Positions 1 to 6,439 of a stretch of DNA of 16,866 nucleotides are shown here, piece after piece (positions within the stretch are counted from its first letter, which is position 1; every line of letters starts with the position of its first letter). The DNA comes from Opitutales bacterium (GTDB lineage Bacteria; Verrucomicrobiota; Verrucomicrobiia; Opitutales; Opitutaceae). Location of the stretch: the NCBI GenBank assembly GCA_021772595.1, contig JAJFLS010000411.1:1-16866 (forward strand), read 5' to 3'. The position numbers and the translations under genes are program-made. The notes beneath the pieces are model-generated. The model searched no databases. It was not told where the DNA came from and worked only from the letters and a program-made list of their open reading frames with translations.

Positions 1-213
1 GTAGCCGGTGTTAGTGTCGCCTTTGAGAAACCAGAGGAGCTCGTGGATGATGGAGCGTAGGTGGAGCTTCTTGGTGGTGAGGCAAGGGAATCCTTCGCGG
101 AGGTCGAACCGGGTCTGGGCGCCGAAGACGGAGTAGGTGCCGGTGCCGGTGCGGTCGTCGCGAAATTGGCCCTTGTCGAGGACGTGCTGGAGCAGATCGA
201 GATATTGCTTCAT
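1..213 (-). CDS. thyA: Thymidylate synthase, N-terminal part (cut by window edge)
   Basis: The first 71 codons of thymidylate synthase, which methylates dUMP to dTMP using methylene-tetrahydrofolate in the cytosol. The reverse strand from the ATG at 213 reads MKQYLDLLQHVLDKG, then DRTGTGTYSVFG, then LRSIIHELLWFLKGDTN. These match the ThyA family start closely and with the same numbering as the E. coli enzyme, including the phosphate-binding Arg21 and Glu58. The frame stays open to base 1, so the rest, including the catalytic cysteine, lies outside the window. It follows the S4-domain gene on the same strand after an 81-base gap. There is no clear Shine-Dalgarno sequence before the ATG; the bases read CTCTCC. 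Identification is secure; only completeness is unknown. Confidence 0.96.
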   Translation of the reverse strand, partial: MKQYLDLLQHVLDKGQFRDDRTGTGTYSVFGAQTRFDLREGFPCLTTKKLHLRSIIHELLWFLKGDTNTGY

Positions 214-294
214 GGAGAGCGTTAAAAGGCGCGTAGTTAGGTCAGTTGTGGGAGAGTGTTCGGGTTTGGTCGGCGGGTGTCAGTCAAAATTTTT

Positions 295-528
295 TCAGGC
301 GTTCGGTCCAGTGATTTGGTAAGTGACACCTTGAAACGTGATCGAATCACCGTGGCCGATTTTGCGGCGCTTGCGGGTTTCGGTTTCGCCGTTTACCTGC
401 ACTTGTTCGTTGCCGATGACGACCTTCGCTTCGCCGCCGCTGGAGGCGAGCCCTTCGAGCTTCAGCGCTTGGCAGAGCTCGATGGTTTCAGTTTGGATGG
501 AGATTGTGTGCGGCGAATCGGACGACAT
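295..528 (-). CDS. Small S4-domain RNA-binding protein (YbcJ-like)
   Basis: A 77-residue protein made of little more than one S4 RNA-binding domain. The segment ELCQALKLEGLASSGGEAK, followed by GNEQVQVNGETETRKRRKI and a short beta tail, follows the pattern of E. coli YbcJ (about 70 residues): a helix, a Gly-rich turn, then V-x-V-N/D-G-x-x-E-T-R-K-R. YbcJ-type proteins bind structured RNA; their precise cellular target is not settled. The basic RKRRK stretch at residues 53-57 is the expected RNA-contact face. The gene lies 81 bases upstream of thyA and 108 bases downstream of the PDZ protein gene, all on the minus strand, so co-transcription with thyA is possible. No obvious ribosome-binding site precedes the ATG. 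Family assignment is confident; role is unknown. Confidence 0.9.
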   Translation of the reverse strand: MSSDSPHTISIQTETIELCQALKLEGLASSGGEAKVVIGNEQVQVNGETETRKRRKIGHGDSITFQGVTYQITGPNA

Positions 529-636
529 GGTTGAAGGCAGGAGAAACCTCCGTAATGGAAGTGTCGATGCGAAATCGCGCGAGTGTCGCTTGTTGGACGA
601 TCGAACCGTTTTGGAAGGCCGAAAGCTTGAAAGGAT

Positions 637-2007
637 TCAGCCTCGGCCGGGATCGAGTATCAGCAGGTCGCGAACGACAGTGACGGTGTGCTCTTCGATT
701 TGGCCGGTTTGCTGATTCTCTCGCAGGACACGAATCTCGACTTCGGAACCAGGATTGCCGCGCAGGAGATCGACGGTATTCCGCAAGTCGATCCCGTATA
801 GATTGTTGGGAGATCCTCCAGGTTCGCGGGATTCGACAATGAGATCGCCCGCCTGAATATCTGTCGATTCTAGTGCTCCGCCTGGCAGGATTTCACCGAT
901 TTTCGGGAAGCCGTTTTCCATTCTGAGAAGCGCGCCGATTCCTTTTGGAGTGGCCTTGTAGATGGCTTGGGATGCGAGGTCTATCTCGGTCTCGGTCGCC
1001 AAACTGCTCGCCCAGTTTATCGCCTTTTCGGTGCCTCGGTGGGCGAGTGCCGCGGAGATCGCTTCGATGGCCCGGCCGCGGTCGCCAGAATCTTCGATGG
1101 TGTCGAGCGCTTGGATAAGATCGTCGGGATTTTTCATCGCCCAGCTGTCTAGAAGCGTGCCGGTTTGATCGGTGGAAAGCGTAGAGCTGTTTTCCGAATA
1201 CCAATTCCAGGCTTCGCTCGGGCTTTTCCGGGCCCAGTTCGTCAGGAGATTTTCCGAGAAGCGGTTTTTCTCCCAATCGGTCCAGTTCTCGGCAATCGCG
1301 AAAGCGGAATCCGGATCGATGCCATCCTGGTTGGCGATTAGAACGGCGGCGATTTGGGAGCGGCCGGGCCGGTCGGCGAAGGCGTCGATCCACGCGTCTG
1401 CGATCGAGGGGTCTGGGTCTGTCTGGGCAATGATCGAGGCGAGCTCGACTTCCAGGCCGAGGCGAGCTCCGGAAACGTTCATGATGCGGCGTCTGCGATT
1501 TTCGAGTTCCTCGTCGGCGAGGGAATTGGAGTCGAGCGACCACTCGGCGGCGAGCGTTTTTAGAGCGAGGCCTCGGAGATTGGCTTCCTGCTCGTTGGCA
1601 ATAGTCAGCGCGTCGCGCGGTGAGCTGTGCTCCGCGATGTAGGCGAAGAGCCCCGATACGAAAATTTCCTGGTCGCGTTGGTCGAGAGAATTAGCGCGCC
1701 GGAGAGCTTCGTCGAGATCGTCGAGAGCGGCCTCGTACCCGAGCGTTTGCCAATCGGGTTGATCGGCGATGGGCGCTTCGGTTCGAACGGATTCGACTGA
1801 GCGGGGCGTGGTAGTGGGCGGTACTGCGTTAGATGGTAATTCGGTTGTCGGCTCGGATTCTGCAGCCGCTCGGGCAAGCGCTTCGGGAGATTCGCTTTTA
1901 GCGGATTGGCTGCCTTGGCGGTATCCCAGTCCGTAGGTTAAGGCGACGACGAGGGCGAGGCTAGCGATCTGAATGGCAGGGCGGCGAAGAGAGTTAGGCG
2001 GGGTCAT
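637..2007 (-). CDS. Membrane-anchored W-rich helical-repeat protein with C-terminal PDZ domain
   Basis: A 456-residue protein of unknown function. Residues 11-28 (AIQIASLALVVALTYGLG) form one hydrophobic segment after a short basic start, so it is probably a signal anchor with the body in the periplasm. A low-complexity Ser/Pro/Glu linker follows to about residue 80. The middle (about 85-350) consists of degenerate helical repeats with recurring tryptophans, such as NWARKSPSEAWNWYSEN and SWAMKNPDDLIQALDTI, a layout common in Verrucomicrobia and Planctomycetes exported proteins. Residues about 356-450 look like a PDZ domain: GFPKIGEILPGGALESTDIQ then AGDLIVE and a VDLLRGNPGSEVEIRVLR segment. 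No protease catalytic domain is present, so it is more likely a scaffold or substrate-binding protein than an HtrA-type enzyme. The start at 2007 is the only ATG that keeps the anchor at the N terminus. It is divergent from the sulfatase gene. Confidence 0.82.
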   Translation of the reverse strand: MTPPNSLRRPAIQIASLALVVALTYGLGYRQGSQSAKSESPEALARAAAESEPTTELPSNAVPPTTTPRSVESVRTEAPIADQPDWQTLGYEAALDDLDEALRRANSLDQRDQEIFVSGLFAYIAEHSSPRDALTIANEQEANLRGLALKTLAAEWSLDSNSLADEELENRRRRIMNVSGARLGLEVELASIIAQTDPDPSIADAWIDAFADRPGRSQIAAVLIANQDGIDPDSAFAIAENWTDWEKNRFSENLLTNWARKSPSEAWNWYSENSSTLSTDQTGTLLDSWAMKNPDDLIQALDTIEDSGDRGRAIEAISAALAHRGTEKAINWASSLATETEIDLASQAIYKATPKGIGALLRMENGFPKIGEILPGGALESTDIQAGDLIVESREPGGSPNNLYGIDLRNTVDLLRGNPGSEVEIRVLRENQQTGQIEEHTVTVVRDLLILDPGRG

Positions 2008-2399
2008 GTCGACGATTGTTTACAAAGGAGAGTTTCGAAGTTCTTTTAGTCAGCTGCGAGGCCGGAATGTGCCGCGCGATGGGACGTTCGAACAGATGTC
2101 GTGTTTGATTTCCGCGGCGAAACGATGAAAAGACATGAAAGTACTCCGACCGTCTAAATTACAACGTTGTAATTTAGACGGTCCGAGGGTTTGGAGGAAG
2201 TTGTTCTTGGTTGGTAGGTGCACGCGAGCTGAAGGAGAGGGATTAATCCACGCGATCGCTGGAGCGGGCTCTTGGACGGGAGCAAGGAAGAGGAACCCAT
2301 GGCGATCAGAATCGAGGGCAAAAACCCGTCTTGTAATCGAGCGTTTGGAGCATAGTAGTGGGTTGTTCAGGTCGAACCAATATCACAACCCCATTTGCT
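2008..2399. other. 392-base intergenic region between divergent genes
   Basis: This gap separates the start codons of the PDZ protein gene (minus) and the sulfatase gene (plus), so promoters for both should lie here. The main structure is the long palindrome at 2144-2187. A short 10-bp palindrome GGATTAATCC lies at 2240-2249. I found no sigma-70-like pair with good boxes and spacing for either gene. Plus-strand reading frames through the gap (for example from 2135) run across the palindrome and show no family resemblance, so I do not call a gene. Confidence 0.6.
2144..2187. repeat. 44-bp palindromic element, copy 1
   Basis: The arms of 22 bases are complementary at all but one position; the inner 36 bases (2148-2183) are a perfect palindrome. 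The centre is AAATTACAACGTTGTAATTT, with GC-rich outer arms beginning CTCCGACCG. A second copy at 16687-16730 matches at 40 of 44 positions. The two copies differ at paired positions 11 and 34 by a C-G to T-A change that keeps the pairing. There is no T-run that would make it a simple intrinsic terminator. It sits about 140 bases from the PDZ gene start and 212 bases from the sulfatase start. It may be a dispersed palindromic repeat or a protein-binding site; the sequence alone does not decide. Confidence 0.9.
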
Positions 2400-4283
2400 A
2401 TGCTTAAGTTCGCGGCGTTTTCTACTGCGCTAATATTGCTCACTGCTTCATTGTCGGCTCAAAAGCCCAACATCATTTGGTTAAGCTGCGAGGATATCAG
2501 CGCCCATTTGGGTTGCTACGACGATCCCCACGCGATCACGCCGAATCTCGACAATCTGTCGACTGAAGGTGTCCGCTATACGCACGCGTTCACCTCGGCG
2601 GGCGTCTGCGCTCCGTGTCGCAGCGGAATCATTACAGGGATGTATCAGACGACTTTGGGAACGCAGCACATGCGAGGCTCGGCTCGGCTGCCAGAGATGG
2701 TTCGGCCATTCCCCGCTTACCTGCGCGAAGCGGGCTATTACTGCACGAACAACAGCAAGCAGGATTACCAGTTCGTAACGCCGAAGGATGTTTGGGACGA
2801 CTCGAACGGAAAGGCGCACTGGCGCAATCGACCGGATGACAAGCAGCCATTTTTCTCGGTTTTCAATTTCTCTGGTTGCCACGAAAGCGGCATTGCGAGT
2901 GAGTCGAAATACAAGGAGGTCACTAAAAACCTGACATCCGATCAGCGGCAGGATGCGAACGCCCTGACGACCTTTCCTCCTTACTATCCGGATACGCCTG
3001 CAGCGCGCGAAGATTGGAAGCGCAACTATGAGTTGATAACGGCGATGGATGCTTGGGCGGGAGATCTAATCGCCCAACTCAAGGAAGACGGGCTATACGA
3101 GAACACGGTCATTTTCTACTGGTCCGATCACGGAGTTGGCCTGCCGCGGGCCAAGCGCTGGCTGTACGATTCGGGAACGCGTGTGCCTCTCATCGTTCGC
3201 ATTCCCGAGGCGCTGCGAGAAACGGGGCAAGGGGTTCCGGGGACGGTTACGGACCGACTGGTGAGCTCGATCGATTTCGGTCCCACAGTTCTCAACCTTC
3301 TGGAGCTCGAAATCCCGAGCCACGTTCAAGGAAAGCCGTTTCTGGGTACCAATCTCGCGGCTCCGCGTGATTTCGTTTTTGGAGCTCGCGACCGGATGGA
3401 CGAGCGTTACGACATCATTCGAATGGCTCGCGACAAGCGCTATAAATACATCCGCAACTACGAGCCACTCAAGACGTATTACCAATATATGAATACGCCG
3501 GAGAAGGGCAAGACGATGGCGGATCTGCGCCGCTTGCACGAGGCGGGAAATCTTCCCCCAGCCGCCGAGTACTACTTTTCCCCCACCAAGCCAGTGGAAG
3601 AGCTTTACGATACTTGGACCGATCAACACGAAATCCGGAATATCGCGGCAGATCCCCAGCATGCGGATACGCTGAAACGGTTGCGTGAAGCGCATTTGGA
3701 TTGGGTCAAGCGGACGGGCGACACGGGATTGATCGCCGAGCCGATAATTTTGGAGCGAGAAAAGGAGATCGGTCATCGATACGGGATTCTCCGTCAAAGC
3801 GGCGATCCGACTTTCACTAATCGCTTGGCGGATATTGCGGTATCGGCATCCGAGGGGCCGAAGGCCTTGCCTCAGCTTTTAGAAGCGATGAACGATCGCG
3901 ATGCCGCGATACGCTATTGGGGTGCAGTGGGCGTTGGTAATATTGGCAAACCCGCCCGCTCTGCGGAAAAGACGATGCGAGCAGCTTTGAAGGATGATTC
4001 GGCGGTCGTGAGAATCGCGGCGGCCCGGGCTTTGTGTCGGCTGGGTTTGCCGGAGGAGGCCTTGCCTGTTCTCGCCCGGGACCTGGATCGAGGCGAGCAG
4101 TGGGAGCGTCTGCACGCGGCGATCGTGCTTGACCAGATTGACGATATGGCCCGACCGGTGATCGCCGAGATGCATGCCCAGCTCAAGCCGAGAGAGGACT
4201 TGTATGCGAATGGCAAGTACACGGTGCGAGTACTCAATCGGGCCCTGAATCAGCTGGAGGGAACGAGCCGTGCAGTACCTTGA
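2400..4283 (+). CDS. Exported type I sulfatase with C-terminal HEAT-like repeats
   Basis: A 627-residue formylglycine-dependent sulfatase that would cleave sulfate esters or N-sulfates in the periplasm or outside the cell. Starting at 2400 gives a typical signal peptide, MLKFAAFSTALILLTASLSA, directly before KPNIIWLSCEDIS. An in-frame ATG at 2358 would add 14 residues ahead of the signal peptide and is less likely. The catalytic motif C70-A-P-C-R74 fits C/S-x-P-x-R, with Cys70 as the residue converted to formylglycine. Metal-binding Glu31/Asp32 follow the first strand and Asp243-His244 (SDHG) lie in the second metal site. The layout resembles N-sulfoglucosamine sulfohydrolase-type enzymes, but the substrate cannot be read from sequence. 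Residues about 480-590 form two or three HEAT-like helical pairs after the catalytic domain. The maturation enzyme is not in this window. It is the first gene of the exported block, 66 bases before the PHP-type gene. Confidence 0.93.
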   Translation: MLKFAAFSTALILLTASLSAQKPNIIWLSCEDISAHLGCYDDPHAITPNLDNLSTEGVRYTHAFTSAGVCAPCRSGIITGMYQTTLGTQHMRGSARLPEMVRPFPAYLREAGYYCTNNSKQDYQFVTPKDVWDDSNGKAHWRNRPDDKQPFFSVFNFSGCHESGIASESKYKEVTKNLTSDQRQDANALTTFPPYYPDTPAAREDWKRNYELITAMDAWAGDLIAQLKEDGLYENTVIFYWSDHGVGLPRAKRWLYDSGTRVPLIVRIPEALRETGQGVPGTVTDRLVSSIDFGPTVLNLLELEIPSHVQGKPFLGTNLAAPRDFVFGARDRMDERYDIIRMARDKRYKYIRNYEPLKTYYQYMNTPEKGKTMADLRRLHEAGNLPPAAEYYFSPTKPVEELYDTWTDQHEIRNIAADPQHADTLKRLREAHLDWVKRTGDTGLIAEPIILEREKEIGHRYGILRQSGDPTFTNRLADIAVSASEGPKALPQLLEAMNDRDAAIRYWGAVGVGNIGKPARSAEKTMRAALKDDSAVVRIAAARALCRLGLPEEALPVLARDLDRGEQWERLHAAIVLDQIDDMARPVIAEMHAQLKPREDLYANGKYTVRVLNRALNQLEGTSRAVP

Positions 4284-4349
4284 GGCTTGGAGTAACGGTT
4301 ACATCGTAGGTCCTTTGACGTTCGGTTCTAAAGAGATGAGAGAAAATGT

Positions 4350-5639
4350 ATGAGAATAATCCTGATCGCTATCGCTTTGTTTACGCCTATTTTTCTGTCC
4401 GCGGAGGACGAGAGCAACTGGTACAAGGGCAACACCCATACGCATACCCTGTGGTCCGACGGCGACGATTTACCCGAGTCGGTGGCAGATTGGTATAAGT
4501 CGAACGGCTACGATTTTCTTGTTCTTTCGGATCACAATATACTTTCTCGTGGCGAGCGATGGAAGGAGCTGCGAGCGGACGAAGCGGGGCCTGTCATGAA
4601 GAAGGCTGCGAAGCGGTGGGGGAAGAAACACGTCCAGACGCGGGTCTCCAACGGAAAGAAGCAAATTCGCTTAATGCCGTTGTCGGAAGTGCGCGATTTA
4701 TTGGAAGAGCCCGGCAAATTCATCATGATCGAAGGGCTGGAGATGACGACGAATCCGAGCCGGTATTCGGTGCACACGAATCCGATGAACATCAGCGCTC
4801 TCCTGGAGACCGAAAAGAACAGCGACCGCTCCGTCGAGCAAGAGCTGGCGGTCCACGAGCGGCTGGTTCACGGGCACCAGGAGGAGACGGGGAATCCGGT
4901 TTTCTGGCAGGTGAACCATCCCAATTTCAAATTCGCAATTACCAGCGAACAATTGGCTGGGGTAGAGGGCCTTCATGGCGTGGAGATCATGAATTCCAGC
5001 AGGAATTGCTTCAATCTCGGCGATGGGAGCCGTCCGTCGGTCGAGCGTATTTGGGACATCGCCAATACCCTGAGGCTGAAGCGCGATGGATTGCCGCCAA
5101 TCTACGGGACGGCGACCGACGATACGCACGACTATCATATAGGCGATCGAGTAATCAACAGCCCGGGCACATCCTGGGTCATGGTGCGCAGTGCCGAACT
5201 GACATCGAATACGATCACCGGAGCGATGCAACGCGGGGCGTTTTATTCGTCGACTGGAGTAATTCTCAAGACGCTGGAGTTCGACGCGGAGAATCGAACA
5301 TTAACCATCGAAGTAGACGCGGAAAAGGGAGTGAACTATCGTATCCAGTTTATTGGGTCGCATAAAGACGTGTCGCTGGCCCACGAGCACGTCGCGTCGA
5401 TTGTGGACGACAAAGGCTTGGCGCATCCAGTTTCGCCGGATTATCTGGACGAACGGATCGGCACAACATTCCAGGAATCGTCGGGTCCGAACGCCTTGTA
5501 TCGAATGACTGGCGACGAGCTGTACGTAAGAGCGGTGATCCACAGTAACGCGCCTCCCTATTTCAAGTACGACGCCTTCAGCGATTTCGAAAAGAAGGCG
5601 TGGACGCAACCGGTGGGTTGGAAAGCGAGAGAACCTTAA
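4350..5639 (+). CDS. Exported PHP-type metallohydrolase (CehA/McbA-like)
   Basis: A 429-residue protein with a signal peptide (MRIILIAIALFTPIFLSAED) and a PHP-fold metal site. Visible ligands are H30-T-H32 with D37 (HTHTLWSDG), D61-H62-N63 (LVLSDHN), E128 and E131 (MIEGLE), H142, H190 (VNHPN) and D258/H260 (TATDDTHDYH). This set fits PHP proteins such as the CehA/McbA group, which use two or three metal ions to hydrolyse phosphate or carbamate esters; the substrate here is unknown. Residues about 300-420 form a beta-rich C-terminal region. The gene lies 66 bases after the sulfatase and 13 bases before the DUF1080 gene, so the three are probably co-transcribed. The purine-rich run GAGATGAGAGAAAA before the ATG could serve as a weak ribosome-binding site. 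Confidence 0.9.
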   Translation: MRIILIAIALFTPIFLSAEDESNWYKGNTHTHTLWSDGDDLPESVADWYKSNGYDFLVLSDHNILSRGERWKELRADEAGPVMKKAAKRWGKKHVQTRVSNGKKQIRLMPLSEVRDLLEEPGKFIMIEGLEMTTNPSRYSVHTNPMNISALLETEKNSDRSVEQELAVHERLVHGHQEETGNPVFWQVNHPNFKFAITSEQLAGVEGLHGVEIMNSSRNCFNLGDGSRPSVERIWDIANTLRLKRDGLPPIYGTATDDTHDYHIGDRVINSPGTSWVMVRSAELTSNTITGAMQRGAFYSSTGVILKTLEFDAENRTLTIEVDAEKGVNYRIQFIGSHKDVSLAHEHVASIVDDKGLAHPVSPDYLDERIGTTFQESSGPNALYRMTGDELYVRAVIHSNAPPYFKYDAFSDFEKKAWTQPVGWKAREP

Positions 5640-5652
5640 GCCAAAACTAGCT

Positions 5653-6351
5653 ATGAAATGGACTACCACAATATTGATTGCCGCAGCGTTCTGCGGCGCA
5701 GCGACGGCCGCAGAGCCGCTTGGGTTTCGCCCTTTGTTCGATGGCGAGACGCTTGATGGTTGGGTGAACGTTAACACGGGCCCCGATACGTGGTCAGTAA
5801 AAGACGGGCTGCTCGTCTGCAAAGGCACACCGATTGGGGTGATGCGGTCGGATCGGCAGTACGAGAATTTCGTTCTCGAGATCGAGTGGATGCATTTGGA
5901 AGCGGGTGGCAACTCGGGCGTGTTTGTTTGGAGCGAGGGCGAGGTGACGAGCGCCAACCGCCTGCCGAGCGGCGTCGAGGTGCAGATGCTCGAGCTTGAG
6001 TATCCCAAAATACACAATCGTGTGCAGGCCTACGTGAGCGGAGAGCTGTTTGGAGCGGGCGAGACGACGACCGTGCCGGACAATCCGCGGGGCAAGCGAA
6101 GCGTGTCGGTCGAGTACCGCTGCAAGGGGAAAGGCGAGTGGAACCACTATCTCGTGGTTTGTGTGGATGGAGTCGTGAAGCTCGCGATCAACGGAAAGTT
6201 CGTGAATGGCGTACGTGAATCGTCGGTCAAAAAAGGCTACCTCTGCCTGGAGTCGGAGGGGGCGCCCATTCATTTTCGCAACATACGGATCATGGAATTG
6301 CCTTCCGGTGTCGTTAAGGATTCGGAAGCGGTGCCTGTGGTTGGCGATTAA
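5653..6351 (+). CDS. Exported DUF1080 (3-keto-disaccharide hydrolase-like) protein
   Basis: A 232-residue protein with signal peptide MKWTTTILIAAAFCGAATAA followed by a single DUF1080 (PF06439) domain at about residues 24-218. The pattern is typical: FRPLFDGETLDGWV, then a W-S-V-K-D-G-L-L strand, then NFVLEIEWM, GGNSGVFVW, GVEVQML, and a closing IHFRNIRIMEL. This is a concanavalin-like beta-sandwich. Some family members hydrolyse 3-keto-glycosides made by sugar oxidoreductases; others may only bind sugars. No oxidoreductase partner is encoded here. It lies 13 bases after the PHP-type gene and probably ends that transcription unit; 88 bases separate it from the Sel1 gene. No Shine-Dalgarno sequence is visible. 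Confidence 0.92.
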   Translation: MKWTTTILIAAAFCGAATAAEPLGFRPLFDGETLDGWVNVNTGPDTWSVKDGLLVCKGTPIGVMRSDRQYENFVLEIEWMHLEAGGNSGVFVWSEGEVTSANRLPSGVEVQMLELEYPKIHNRVQAYVSGELFGAGETTTVPDNPRGKRSVSVEYRCKGKGEWNHYLVVCVDGVVKLAINGKFVNGVRESSVKKGYLCLESEGAPIHFRNIRIMELPSGVVKDSEAVPVVGD

Positions 6352-6439
6352 AGCAACCTTGGGCCTCCTTCGGACGTTCTTTTCTTGGCAGATCGCGGTA
6401 TTCGCGCTGCTTTATTAGAAAGGTCACTGCCTCGATTGT

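Noticed and set aside
2252..2259. GCGATCGC octamer (HIP1-like)
   Set aside because: A single instance in GC-rich DNA is expected by chance.
2135..2407. 90-codon plus-strand frame ahead of the sulfatase
   Set aside because: It reads through the palindrome and shows no family features; the similar peptide at the second palindrome only reflects the shared repeat.
4292..4302. Near-palindrome GTAACGGTTAC before the PHP-type gene
   Set aside because: Short, imperfect and not repeated elsewhere in the window.
4559..5365. 268-codon plus-strand frame inside the PHP-type gene
   Set aside because: Arg/Gly/Ser-rich out-of-frame translation; the overlapping frame carries all metal-binding motifs.
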